From Nonomuraea maritima (GTDB lineage: Bacteria; Actinomycetota; Actinomycetes; Streptosporangiales; Streptosporangiaceae): a stretch of 64,000 nt of DNA. The notes beneath the pieces were generated by a model, which saw only the letters and a program-made list of their open reading frames with translations, did no database searches and was not told the origin of the DNA. A program made the position numbers and the translations under genes. The DNA lies in assembly GCF_900100395.1 (NCBI RefSeq), contig NZ_FNFB01000015.1, forward strand, positions 114,731 to 178,730, given 5' to 3'. Each line of letters starts with the position of its first letter. Positions within the stretch are counted from its first letter, which is position 1. Shown piece after piece: positions 24,412 to 32,774 of the stretch.

Positions 24412-26178
24412 TTGCTCATGGCGTCCTATCGGGAATGTCTCATGGGAAACATCATCATGGAATCCAGTGACGTCCCCGACCTGGAAAGGTACGGGCTCAG
24501 CCGACAACTGGGGCGTGCCCTCATCCACGGGTTGCACCTCGGCGTCTACGTCGTGGACGCGACCGGGCGCATTGCCATGGTCAACCCCCGCGCCGAGGCC
24601 CTGCTGGGCCGGACCGCCGAACAGATGATCGGCATGGACGCGCACGACCTGCTGCACCGCAGGCCCGACGGCGGCACGATCCCGCGCGACCAGTGCCCCC
24701 AGCTCGCCGCCCTCGGGACGACCGAGAGCGTCCGGATGGACGAGGCGTGGTTCGTCCGCGGCGACGGCGGCCTCGTCCCCGTCAGCCTCATCGGCGCCTC
24801 GCTCCGGCTGGGCGACGACGAGGACCTCGGAGCCGTGGTCCTCTTCTACGACCTGCAGCGGCACAAGGCGGTCGAGCGGCAGCAGGCCGCCCACGTGTCC
24901 ATGCTGGAGGACCTGGCCGGACGGCTGTCCCTGCTGGCGGAGATCAGCGCCGTGCTGGCCTCCACCCTGGAGGTCGAGGAGGCTCTGCGGCGGCTCACCC
25001 GGCTGGTGGTGCCGCGGCTGGCCGACTGGGCGGTGATCGATCTCCTCGGCCCCGGCGGCGAGCTGCGCAGGGTCTCCATCGTCGGGCACGACAGGCGCAG
25101 CCACGAGGTGACGAAGCAGTGGGAGGGGCCCATGCCCCTGCCGGAGGACGGCGTCCACTCGCCGATCGCCCGTGCCCTGCGCGGCGGGGCGTCCACCCTG
25201 CTCAGCGCCCGCGAGGCGTGGGACCTCGTCCGCCGGGACACGACGCCGTTCCGCGACTACCAGCGGCAGCTGTTCGAGTTCATCGAGCCGACGTCGCTGA
25301 TCGTCTCGCCGCTGCGCACCCCCAGGCACGTGCTCGGGACGCTGCTCCTCGCCCGCTGCGCGCCCAGCCGCGACTTCGACTCGGCCGACCTGTCGCTGGT
25401 CGACGACATCGCCGGCCGGGCCGGGCTCGCGGTCGACAACGCCGAGATGTTCGACGAGCAGCGGCGCATCGCCGAGACCATGCAGCGCCACCTCATCGGC
25501 CCGCTGCCCGCGATCCGCGAGCTGGAAATGGCCGCGCGCTACCAGCCCGCCCCGCGCGGCTCCCGGGTCGGCGGCGACTGGTACGACGCCTTCTCACTGC
25601 CCGGCGGCCTGACCGCTCTCGTGATCGGTGACGTCACCGGCCACGACCTGCAGGCGGCGGCCGACATGTCGCAGATCAGGAACATGCTCCGCACGATGGC
25701 CTGGGCCCAGCGCACCCCGCCGAGCAGGGTGGTCGACCGGCTCGACGAGGCGCTGCCGTACATCACCGACGACCTGATGGCCACGCTCGTCCTGGTGCTG
25801 GTCGAACGGCAGGAGGAAGGGCGGTGGCGGCTGCGCTGGACGAGTGCGGGACACCCGCCGCCGCTGCTGGTCTGCGGCGACGGCAGCGCCCGCTTCCTCG
25901 ACGAGGCCCAGGGCCTGCTGCTCGGTACCGGCCTGCGCACCGAGCGGCCCGACGCCGAGGTGCCCATCCCGGCGCACGGCACCTTCCTGCTCTACACCGA
26001 CGGGCTGGTCGAGAGGCGCGAGGAGTCCATCGACGCCGGCATGAACCGGTTGCGCAGGCACGCCACCTCACTCGCCGGACTCCCGCTTCCCGCCTTCTGC
26101 GACGCGCTCCTCCACCGGATGCGCAACGACGTCACCGACGACGTCGCCCTGCTCGCCCTACGCCTCACCGGCTCCTGA
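24412..26178 (+). CDS. PAS-GAF-SpoIIE (PP2C) phosphatase, divergent paralogue D
   Basis: The product is up to 588 residues. Domains: one PAS (about 35-145, GLHLGVYVVDATGRIAMVNP), GAF (about 165-345) and PP2C/SpoIIE (about 375-587) with RVGGDWYDAF, VIGDVTGHD and DDVALLALR. It lacks the second PAS of paralogues A-C and is clearly more distant from them. Start uncertain: TTG 24412 lies 8 nt after AGGAG; ATG 24418, 24442 and 24457 are in frame. Its 3' end overlaps the convergent lipoprotein gene by 21 bp. Expected to dephosphorylate a STAS-domain antagonist in response to a signal sensed by PAS/GAF. Confidence 0.9.
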   Translation: MLMASYRECLMGNIIMESSDVPDLERYGLSRQLGRALIHGLHLGVYVVDATGRIAMVNPRAEALLGRTAEQMIGMDAHDLLHRRPDGGTIPRDQCPQLAALGTTESVRMDEAWFVRGDGGLVPVSLIGASLRLGDDEDLGAVVLFYDLQRHKAVERQQAAHVSMLEDLAGRLSLLAEISAVLASTLEVEEALRRLTRLVVPRLADWAVIDLLGPGGELRRVSIVGHDRRSHEVTKQWEGPMPLPEDGVHSPIARALRGGASTLLSAREAWDLVRRDTTPFRDYQRQLFEFIEPTSLIVSPLRTPRHVLGTLLLARCAPSRDFDSADLSLVDDIAGRAGLAVDNAEMFDEQRRIAETMQRHLIGPLPAIRELEMAARYQPAPRGSRVGGDWYDAFSLPGGLTALVIGDVTGHDLQAAADMSQIRNMLRTMAWAQRTPPSRVVDRLDEALPYITDDLMATLVLVLVERQEEGRWRLRWTSAGHPPPLLVCGDGSARFLDEAQGLLLGTGLRTERPDAEVPIPAHGTFLLYTDGLVERREESIDAGMNRLRRHATSLAGLPLPAFCDALLHRMRNDVTDDVALLALRLTGS

Positions 26179-27111
26179 CGCCGGGCTCAGCAGCTTCCGC
26201 ACGTCCATGGGCTTGTTCAGGTACTTCTCCTCCAGCATGAGGTCGGCGACCCGCTGCAGCGCCGCCGCGTCCGTGGCCGTCGGGTACGCGCCCAGCGTCA
26301 CCTCGCCGGTCACCCCCTGATCGAGCTTGGTGTACGTCGGCAGCACCCTCCTGACCTTCTCCTGGTCGGTCGCGGCCAGGTGCTGGGCCTTGGCGAGAGC
26401 CCGCCGGAAGGCGTCCAGGGTTCTGGGGTTGGTCTTCCGCCAGTCTCGCGTCGTCATCCAGCCGGCCATCGGCAGCCCGGCGGCAGGGCCGGTCAGGGGG
26501 TCGCCGAGCTGCCGCAGCGCGCCGCTCCGCAGACCGTTGGTGAGCCAGGGCTCGGCCAGCAGGGCCGCGTCCAGCTTGCCGTGGGCGAGCGCCCCGGTCA
26601 TCTCCGGGTACGGCTTCTCGCGGAACGTCGCCGGCACGCCGGCCAGGCGGCGAGTGACGGCGAGCGTGGCGGTGCTCCTCAGCGTGTTGACCCCGACGAC
26701 CTTGCCCTTGAGCTGCGCCACCTCCGTGACAGGCGAGTCCGCGGGAACCACGAGCCCGTACGCGCGCGGCGCCGCCCGGTACATCTCCCCGACCACTTCG
26801 AGCGGCACGTCGTTTTCGTACGCGACCAGGGTGGAGACGTAGTCGGCCTCGGCGAGGTCGAGGCTCTTCCCCATGAGCTCGGGGATCGCCACCGCGCCGC
26901 CCGCGATGATGCGCACGTCCACGGTGAGGCCCTCCTGCGCGAAGTAGCCCTCGGAGCGCGCCAGGAAGAACGGCGCCGCGGCGGCGGTCGGCGCGACGCC
27001 CACGGAGATGGCGGGATGCTCCGGCGGCTCTGGGGGTTCGCCGCCGGTGCAGGCCGTTGACAGGGTCACCAGGGCGAGGCAGGCGGCGATGATGCGGCTG
27101 ACGGGAGTCAT
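26158..27111 (-). CDS. NMT1/SsuA-like ABC substrate-binding lipoprotein
   Basis: The 317-residue exported binding protein has a signal peptide with lipobox STAC (Cys about 21), then the fold start SVGVAPTAAAAPFFLARSEG and FAQEGLTVDVRIIAGG typical of sulfonate/nitrate/thiamine-precursor binding proteins. A DAALLAEPW segment is typical of the hinge region. GGAG lies 8 nt before the ATG. No permease or ATPase gene is adjacent, so it is either an orphan serving a transporter elsewhere or a sensor component. The substrate is undetermined. Confidence 0.9.
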   Translation of the reverse strand: MTPVSRIIAACLALVTLSTACTGGEPPEPPEHPAISVGVAPTAAAAPFFLARSEGYFAQEGLTVDVRIIAGGAVAIPELMGKSLDLAEADYVSTLVAYENDVPLEVVGEMYRAAPRAYGLVVPADSPVTEVAQLKGKVVGVNTLRSTATLAVTRRLAGVPATFREKPYPEMTGALAHGKLDAALLAEPWLTNGLRSGALRQLGDPLTGPAAGLPMAGWMTTRDWRKTNPRTLDAFRRALAKAQHLAATDQEKVRRVLPTYTKLDQGVTGEVTLGAYPTATDAAALQRVADLMLEEKYLNKPMDVRKLLSPASGAGEA

Positions 27112-27202
27112 GGGGGGTGCTCCGTGATCGGTTGTCGTGGACGCCGGACGCGTCCCATCTTGCACCCCTGTCAGACGAGTCACGAGACGCCGCAGGTTGC
27201 CC

Positions 27203-27649
27203 CTACGTCACGAGCAGGCGGTCCACCAGCGCCTGGAGGGTCACCGCGCCGATCAACCTCCGGTCGTCGCCGACCACGGCGACCAGCGGGCACTGGGTGC
27301 GGGCCATGAGCGCGGCCAGTTCGAGCGCGGTCGCGTCAGGGCCGCAGATGGGCAGCTCACGACGCCGCGCGCGCAGCGCCTCGCGCACGGTGCGGCCGTC
27401 CAGCGCTCCCATGAACATGTCGGCGTGCGCCTCGTCCACCACTCGGGCGAGGGCCGGATCGTCCTGGCAGTACGCGGGCACGGCCAGCCGCAGCACCTCG
27501 GTGCCGGGCAGGATCGTGACCGGCCTGCCGTCGTCGCCGACCACGATGAGACCGGGCAGGTCCTGCTCGGCCAGCATCCGGGCCGCGTCGATCACCGGTG
27601 AGTCGACGGCGATGGTGGGGTAGTCGGCGAGCAGGTATCGGGCGCGCAT
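27203..27649 (-). CDS. CBS-pair domain protein
   Basis: The 148-residue protein has two CBS motifs (about 3-60 and 85-145) with LPGLIVVGDDGRPVTILPGTE and CPLVAVVGDDRRLIGAVTL. The ATG at 27649 lies 6 nt after GGAGG. It is divergent from a universal stress protein across 276 bp containing four copies of a repeated motif. The pairing of CBS and Usp domains suggests an energy- or stress-sensing unit that binds adenine nucleotides. Confidence 0.9.
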   Translation of the reverse strand: MRARYLLADYPTIAVDSPVIDAARMLAEQDLPGLIVVGDDGRPVTILPGTEVLRLAVPAYCQDDPALARVVDEAHADMFMGALDGRTVREALRARRRELPICGPDATALELAALMARTQCPLVAVVGDDRRLIGAVTLQALVDRLLVT

Positions 27650-27760
27650 GCACATCCTCCGGGCCGGCGACGGGGAGCTGACGAACCGAACTTCCGGCAA
27701 TACCCAACTCGACGGTAACAGCGCAGCTCGCTCCCTGCCAGACAAAACCCACCACACCCC

Positions 27761-27850
27761 CCGAATCTGGGTAACTCGCCACCCCGAAGCTGGGTGACCC
27801 ACCGCGCCCTCCGAAGATCGGCGACTCGCCACACCCCGAATCTGGGTGAC
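27761..27850. repeat. Four-copy 15-bp motif in divergent CBS-Usp promoter region
   Basis: Cores at 27761, 27784, 27811 and 27836 read CCGAATCTGGGTAAC, CCGAAGCTGGGTGAC, CCGAAGATCGGCGAC and CCGAATCTGGGTGAC, linked by CTCGCCAC-type spacers. Start-to-start spacing is 23-27 bp, roughly two helical turns, all in the same orientation. This looks like a regulator-binding array rather than a coding repeat. Confidence 0.85.
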
Positions 27851-27925
27851 GGGGTGGTGACGGGCGGTCGGGGCGGCTCTGGGACGCTGGGGGGAGAGGC
27901 TCGCCTCGCACGAGGGGGTAGCTGA

Positions 27926-28729
27926 ATGGCCAAGCAGATCATGGTCGGCGCGGACGGGTCCGCGCCCGCCGTCGCGGCGGCCGAGTGGGCCGCCGCGGAC
28001 GCCCGCCGCCGCGGGCTCGACGTCCGCATCGTGCACGTGGGCGACCCCGACAAACCGTGCGCCGAGACGATGAACGACCTCGCCGCCCGGGTGCACGCGC
28101 TCGCCCCCGACGCCGGCGTGACCATGGAGGTGCGCGGCGGGAACGTCGTCGAGGAGCTCATCGCGGCGTCCGCGTCGGCCGACAGCCTGGTGCTGGGCAG
28201 CCACGGCCACGGCGGCTTCGCGGGCGTGGTCACCGGCTCGGTCACCATGGGCGTGGCCGGTCACGCGCACGTGCCGGTCGTCGTCGTCCGCGGCCCCCGC
28301 GTCGTGGAGTACGGCAGGGTCGTCATCGGCTACGACGGATCCGACCACTCGCAGGCGGCCATGGAGTACGCCGTCGAGCAGGCCCGCGCCCGCCTGGCGC
28401 AGCTGCACGTGTTGTCGGCCTGGCAGATGCCGGTGCCCACGCCGTACGCGCCGGCCTGCGACGTGCTGATCGAGGAGGCCGTACGGCAGGAGCTGGACAC
28501 CGCGCGCGCCCGGGTCGAGCCGTGGCGGGAGAGCAACCCCGACCTCGTCATCACCGACGACCAGCCGCGCGACCATCCCGTTCCGGCCCTGATCAAGGCG
28601 TCGCAGACGGCCGACCTCGTCGTGGTCGGCTCGCGCGGCCGGGGCGGGTTCGCCTCGGCGGTGCTCGGCTCGGTCAGTCACGGCGTGCTGCACCGGGCCG
28701 CCTGCCCCGTCGCGGTCGTCCGGCGCTGA
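27926..28729 (+). CDS. Universal stress protein, two Usp domains
   Basis: The 267-residue protein is a tandem Usp (about 3-133 and 137-267). Each half ends with an ATP-binding-type loop: GSHGHGGFAGVVTGSVT and GSRGRGGFASAVLGSVS, matching G-x2-G-x9-G-S/T. The start ATG follows GAGGGGG. It should bind ATP and help survival under stress or non-growth; the divergent CBS gene supports an energy-stress role. A repeat array upstream may be its control region. Confidence 0.94.
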   Translation: MAKQIMVGADGSAPAVAAAEWAAADARRRGLDVRIVHVGDPDKPCAETMNDLAARVHALAPDAGVTMEVRGGNVVEELIAASASADSLVLGSHGHGGFAGVVTGSVTMGVAGHAHVPVVVVRGPRVVEYGRVVIGYDGSDHSQAAMEYAVEQARARLAQLHVLSAWQMPVPTPYAPACDVLIEEAVRQELDTARARVEPWRESNPDLVITDDQPRDHPVPALIKASQTADLVVVGSRGRGGFASAVLGSVSHGVLHRAACPVAVVRR

Positions 28730-28733
28730 CGGG

Positions 28734-29291
28734 TTACGACGTCTTCCAACGCTCGCGGGTGAGCTCGTACTCGACGTCGCCGTGCTCGGAGCCGTCGATC
28801 ACGTACGGCCAGTCGGCGGTGAAGGCCCGCACGAACGACAGGCCCGCCTTCTCCATCACCCGCCGGGACCGCGTGTTGACCGCCATGGTGTTCGCGGTGA
28901 CCCGCTCGACCCCGAGCTCGGCGAAGCCCCTGCCGACCAGCGCGCGCGACCCCTCCGTGGCGTAGCCATGCCCCCAGGCGGCGCGGTTGAGCCGGTAACC
29001 GAGCTCGACCACGGCCGGGCTGTGCTCGTCGAGAGGACGGAACTCGAACCAGCCGAGGAAATCGCCGGACCGCTTCTCCTCCGCCGCCCAGAAGCCCCGG
29101 GTGCCGAGACCCGGATACTCGTGCAGGAAGTGCGGCATCGTCCGGTCGCGGATCTCCTCGCGGGTGGTCGGCAGGCCGCCGTTGATGAACCGCATGACCT
29201 CGGGGTCGTTGTGCAGCGCCAGCACGAGGTCGGCGTCGGCGGGGACGAACGCCCGCAGTCTCAGCCGCTCGGTCTCCAGGAAGATGCCCAT
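28734..29291 (-). CDS. GNAT acetyltransferase (RimJ/RimL-like)
   Basis: The 185-residue N-acetyltransferase begins LETERLRLRAFVPADADLV, typical of the RimJ/RimL subgroup. The acetyl-CoA site is AAWGHGYATEGSRAL (about 105-120), with the C-terminal NTRSRRVMEKAGL motif. The ATG follows GAGG by 8 nt. Acceptor unknown: ribosomal protein N-terminus, antibiotic or small metabolite are all possible. Confidence 0.9.
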   Translation of the reverse strand: MGIFLETERLRLRAFVPADADLVLALHNDPEVMRFINGGLPTTREEIRDRTMPHFLHEYPGLGTRGFWAAEEKRSGDFLGWFEFRPLDEHSPAVVELGYRLNRAAWGHGYATEGSRALVGRGFAELGVERVTANTMAVNTRSRRVMEKAGLSFVRAFTADWPYVIDGSEHGDVEYELTRERWKTS

Positions 29292-29449
29292 GCCGTGATC
29301 CTCACCCCGCGGGGCTCCGGCCCGCCACCGGATATCCGCCTCTCCCTTGGGCTCGCCCTCCTCGGCGGAGCGGCCCGCGATGAATGCCTGTCGTGGGCTC
29401 TTCTGGTCTGCAGATCATCCGCACCGGAACGACTGGCTACCCTGGATGC

Positions 29450-29938
29450 ATGACGGCGATGGCTCCCGCGCGTACCGAAACCGACCTGTCCTTCCTGCTC
29501 GACCACACCAGCCACGTGCTGCGCACCCAGATGACGGCGGCGCTGGCCGAGATCGGGCTGACGCCGCGCATGCACTGCGTGCTCGTCCACGCCATGGAGG
29601 GGGAGCGCACCCAGATCCAGCTCGCCGAGCTGGGCGACATGGACAAGACCACGATGGTGGTCACCGTCGACGCCCTCGAGCGGGCCGGATACGCCGAACG
29701 CCGTCCGTCGAGCGCCGACCGTAGGGCGCGGATCATCGCGGTCACCGCGGCCGGCGCGGAGATGGCCAGGCGCAGCCAGGAGATCGTCGACGGCGTGCAT
29801 CGCGCGGCGCTGGAGTCGCTGCCCGACGACGAGCGCGCGGTGCTCGTCCGCGCCATGAACCGCCTGGTCGGCGGGCATCTGGCCACCCCCGTCGAGAACG
29901 CGCAGCCGGCCCGCCGGGCTCGGGAGCGCACGAAGTAG
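29450..29938 (+). CDS. MarR-family transcriptional regulator
   Basis: The 162-residue winged-helix protein has recognition region TQIQLAELGDMDKTTMVVTV and wing RRPSSADRRARIIAVTAAG. No ribosome-binding site precedes the ATG; TACCCT ends 6 nt upstream, suggesting a leaderless transcript. The DHA2 exporter gene follows 73 bp downstream in the same direction and is the likely target. The effector is unknown. Confidence 0.9.
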   Translation: MTAMAPARTETDLSFLLDHTSHVLRTQMTAALAEIGLTPRMHCVLVHAMEGERTQIQLAELGDMDKTTMVVTVDALERAGYAERRPSSADRRARIIAVTAAGAEMARRSQEIVDGVHRAALESLPDDERAVLVRAMNRLVGGHLATPVENAQPARRARERTK

Positions 29939-30011
29939 TCCCGAAACATATCGTCTACAACAAAACTATCTGCTACGGTCTTTTTCGTCGTGCACGAGAC
30001 GGGAGAGACCA

Positions 30012-31457
30012 ATGGCGTACGCGCGGAACTCAAGGTGGGCGGCGCTCGGCGTGCTGTCCACGACAGGGCTGATGACGATCCTGGACGGCAGCATCGTGAC
30101 GGTGGCGATGCCGGCCATCCAGCGTGACCTCGGGTTGTCGTCCGCCGGGCTGAGCTGGATCGTCAACGCCTACCTGATCCCCTTCGGCGGCCTGCTCCTG
30201 CTGGCCGGCCGGCTCGGCGACCTGATCGGCCGCCGGACCATGTTCCTGACCGGGAACGCCGTCTTCGCCGCCGCCTCGCTGCTGGCGGGCGCGGCCACCG
30301 GCCCCGGCACCCTCATCGCCGCCCGCTTCCTGCAGGGCGCGGGCAGCGCGCTGGCCTCGGCGGTGGTCCTCGGCATCCTCGTGACGCTGTTCACCGACCC
30401 GGCCGAACGGGGCAAGGCGATCGCGATCTTCAGCTTCACCGGCGCGGCGGGCGCCTCGATCGGCCAGGTGCTCGGCGGCCTGCTCACCGACGCGCTCAGC
30501 TGGCCGTGGATCTTCCTCGTCAACGTGCCGATCGGGGTGGTCACCGTCGTGCTCGGCCTGCGCGTGCTGCCCGCCGACCGGGGCGCCGGCCTGTCGCGCG
30601 GCGCGGACGTCGCCGGAGCCGTACTCGTGACCGCAGGGCTGGTGCTCGGCATCTACACGGTCGTCGAGGTCGAGGAGTACGGCTGGCTGTCCTGGCACAC
30701 GCTCGGGCTGGGCGCCCTGTCCTTGGCGCTGCTGGCGGCGTTCGTGGTCAGGCAGGCCACGGCCGCGACGCCGCTGATGCCGCTGCGGATCCTGCGCTCA
30801 CGCGACATGGTGGGGGCGAACGTCACCCAGATGCTCGTCCTGTCGGGGATGTTCGCCTTCCAGGTGCTCGTCGCCCTCTACATGCAGCGGGTCCTCGGCT
30901 ACGGCGCCCTGGGGACCGGCCTCGCGATGCTTCCTGCCGCCGTCGGCATCGGCTCGATCTCGCTGTTCGCCTCGGCCCGGCTCGCCGCCCGCTTCGGTGC
31001 CCGCGCCGTGCTGCTGGCCGGTCTCGTGGCGCTTGTCGCGGCGATGCTGCTGCTCACCCGGGTCACCCCGGATGCCGGCTACGTCACGCACCTGCTCCCG
31101 CCGATGCTGCTCGTCGCGGGTGGCGGCCTGGTGCTGCCGGCGCTCGCCACGCTCGGCATGTCGGCGGCGCGGGAGAGCGACGCCGGACTCGCCTCCGGCC
31201 TGTTCAACACCACCCAGCAGGTCGGCATGGCAGCGGGCGTCGCGGTCCTGTCCACCCTCGCCGCCGGCCGGACGGAGGAACTGCTGGCCTCCGGCGCCGA
31301 AGCGGCCACCGCCATGACCGACGGCTACCGCCTGTCCTTCACCGTCTCCGCCGCCTTGATCTCCGCCGCCTTCATCGTGGCCATCACCGTCCTCCGCCGC
31401 CCAAGGGCCGACGCCCCCACGACAAGCCGCGAAGTTACGGCCCACCCCGGCAGGTAG
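30012..31457 (+). CDS. MFS drug exporter, DHA2 (EmrB/QacA) type
   Basis: The 481-residue membrane protein is a 14-segment antiporter type. Visible marks: LDGSIVTVAMPAIQRDLG in helix 1 (the DHA2 motif D1), GRLGDLIGRR between helices 2 and 3 (motif A), and a later NTTQQVGMAAGVAVLS helix. The start ATG follows GGGAGA. It should export toxic compounds using the proton gradient. The MarR gene upstream probably represses it; the AT-rich gap between them (29939-30011) must hold promoter and operator. Confidence 0.93.
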   Translation: MAYARNSRWAALGVLSTTGLMTILDGSIVTVAMPAIQRDLGLSSAGLSWIVNAYLIPFGGLLLLAGRLGDLIGRRTMFLTGNAVFAAASLLAGAATGPGTLIAARFLQGAGSALASAVVLGILVTLFTDPAERGKAIAIFSFTGAAGASIGQVLGGLLTDALSWPWIFLVNVPIGVVTVVLGLRVLPADRGAGLSRGADVAGAVLVTAGLVLGIYTVVEVEEYGWLSWHTLGLGALSLALLAAFVVRQATAATPLMPLRILRSRDMVGANVTQMLVLSGMFAFQVLVALYMQRVLGYGALGTGLAMLPAAVGIGSISLFASARLAARFGARAVLLAGLVALVAAMLLLTRVTPDAGYVTHLLPPMLLVAGGGLVLPALATLGMSAARESDAGLASGLFNTTQQVGMAAGVAVLSTLAAGRTEELLASGAEAATAMTDGYRLSFTVSAALISAAFIVAITVLRRPRADAPTTSREVTAHPGR

Positions 31458-31466
31458 GCCCCGTGG

Positions 31467-31499
31467 CGCGGGTGAGGGGGACGCGCATCCTCACCCGCG
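31467..31499. terminator. Bidirectional hairpin between MFS and LLM genes
   Basis: CGCGGGTGAGG and CCTCACCCGCG form a perfect 11-bp stem with an 11-base loop in the 46-bp gap between convergent genes. Confidence 0.85.
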
Positions 31500-31503
31500 T
31501 CGA

Positions 31504-32397
31504 TCAGCGGAGGGACAGGGCGGTGGCCAGGGCGCGCCACTCGGCGCGGGGGAGGGCGCTGTTGTGGGGGCCGCCGTCCACGGCGACCTGGATCGTCACG
31601 TGGTCGGCGCCGGCCCTCAGGTGCTCCTCGACGAGGGCCACGGCGCTGTCGACGTCGCCGAGCGAGAACAGCGACTCGATCAGCCGGTCGCTGCCGCCGT
31701 CGGCCAGGTCGGACTCGTCGAAGCCGTGCCGCAGCAGGTTGCCGGTGTAGTTGGGCAGCCCCAGGTAGGGGGCGAGCACCTCGCGGGCCCGCGCCCTGGC
31801 CCGCTCGGGGTCGGGGTCGAGGACGACCTTCACCTCAGGGGCGAGCAGCGCGTCCGGACCCATGACCGTGCGCGCGTACGCCGTGTGGGTGGCCGGCGCG
31901 AGGTAGGGGTGCGCCCCGAGCGACCGCTCGGCGGCGAGGGTGAGCATCTTCGGGCCGAGCGCCGCGACGAGCCGCCGCTCGCGTCCGACCGGAGTGGCCG
32001 CGGCGTCGAGCGCGTCGAGGTAGGACACCATGCTGGAGTACGGCTTGGTGTACTTCGGGGTCACGACGGCGTGGCTGGCCCCGAGGCCGAGGGCGAACCG
32101 GCCGGGCGTCTTCTCCTCCAGCGCGGCGACCTGTTCGGCCACCTCGTCAGCGGTGTGGTCCCAGATGCTGAGGATCCCGGTGGCGACGGTGATGCCGCTG
32201 GTCGCGTCCACCACGGCCGCGACGTCGGCCATCGACGGGCTGCCCCCCAGCCACACCGTGCCGTAGCCGAGGTCCTCCAGCTCGGCGACCGCCTCGGCGA
32301 TCTCGGCGCGCCGGGCGGCGTCGGCCGTCGTGCTGCGCAGCGCCCAGCTCCAGATCCCGACCCGCCCGAACGACTCCCGCGTCACCGCAGCGTCCAT
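31504..32397 (-). CDS. LLM-class F420-dependent oxidoreductase
   Basis: The 297-residue TIM-barrel flavin/F420 enzyme is of the short actinobacterial LLM type: GRVGIWSWALRSTT start, YGTVWLGGSPS, ATGILSIWDHTADE, FALGLGASH, and AHPYLAPATHTAYAR. These match the subgroup named for F420-dependent oxidoreductases in actinomycetes. The start is ATG 32397, with only a weak upstream site. Its substrate is unknown. It is divergent from PP2C paralogue B. Confidence 0.88.
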   Translation of the reverse strand: MDAAVTRESFGRVGIWSWALRSTTADAARRAEIAEAVAELEDLGYGTVWLGGSPSMADVAAVVDATSGITVATGILSIWDHTADEVAEQVAALEEKTPGRFALGLGASHAVVTPKYTKPYSSMVSYLDALDAAATPVGRERRLVAALGPKMLTLAAERSLGAHPYLAPATHTAYARTVMGPDALLAPEVKVVLDPDPERARARAREVLAPYLGLPNYTGNLLRHGFDESDLADGGSDRLIESLFSLGDVDSAVALVEEHLRAGADHVTIQVAVDGGPHNSALPRAEWRALATALSLR

Positions 32398-32774
32398 GTC
32401 GTCACCACAGTCCCTTCCCTGTTGCGTGGGTGCGCCGGACCGGTCCCCGAGCCCTGGGGGCGATCGGCGAGACATCAGACCCGCATCGTAGAGGATCAAG
32501 CGTTCGAGGGTGCCGGGGCTGGTGCGAGGGGTAGGTCGTGGCTCTGTCCGGTGGACGAAAGTCCCTTTGATAGCCTTTTGGGTGGTTAAGGCATATATGT
32601 CCGCTAATGGGGGTTTGCGGAGCGGTGTGACGGCTCGGCGGGTCTGTCGTCTGTAACGGGTGACCTCCCCTGCCGCCGTCCGCGCGTCGATCTCCGCCGT
32701 GCACGCGGGGCGTCGGGCATGAGGGCCGGCTCGCAGCAGCCTGCCCACGTCGTTCATATGGATGGATCGTTCAC
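32398..32774. other. Divergent intergenic region with a DosR/DevR-like box
   Basis: The 377 bp between the LLM gene and PP2C B contain no convincing gene. At 32553-32565 the minus strand reads GGGACTTTCGTCC, close to the actinobacterial DosR/DevR box (GGGACTTTNGNCC). An AT-rich patch with CATATATG follows at about 32590. Confidence 0.55.
32553..32565 (-). promoter_or_regulatory. DosR/DevR-like box
   Basis: GGGACTTTCGTCC on the minus strand, 156 bp upstream of the LLM start and 210 bp upstream of PP2C B. The match to the remembered hypoxia-regulator box is good, but there is one copy only and no DosR gene in the window. Confidence 0.45.

Noticed and set aside
27761..27850. CRISPR array
   Set aside because: The four repeats are imperfect with 8-12 bp spacers of similar sequence; there are no unique spacers and no cas genes.
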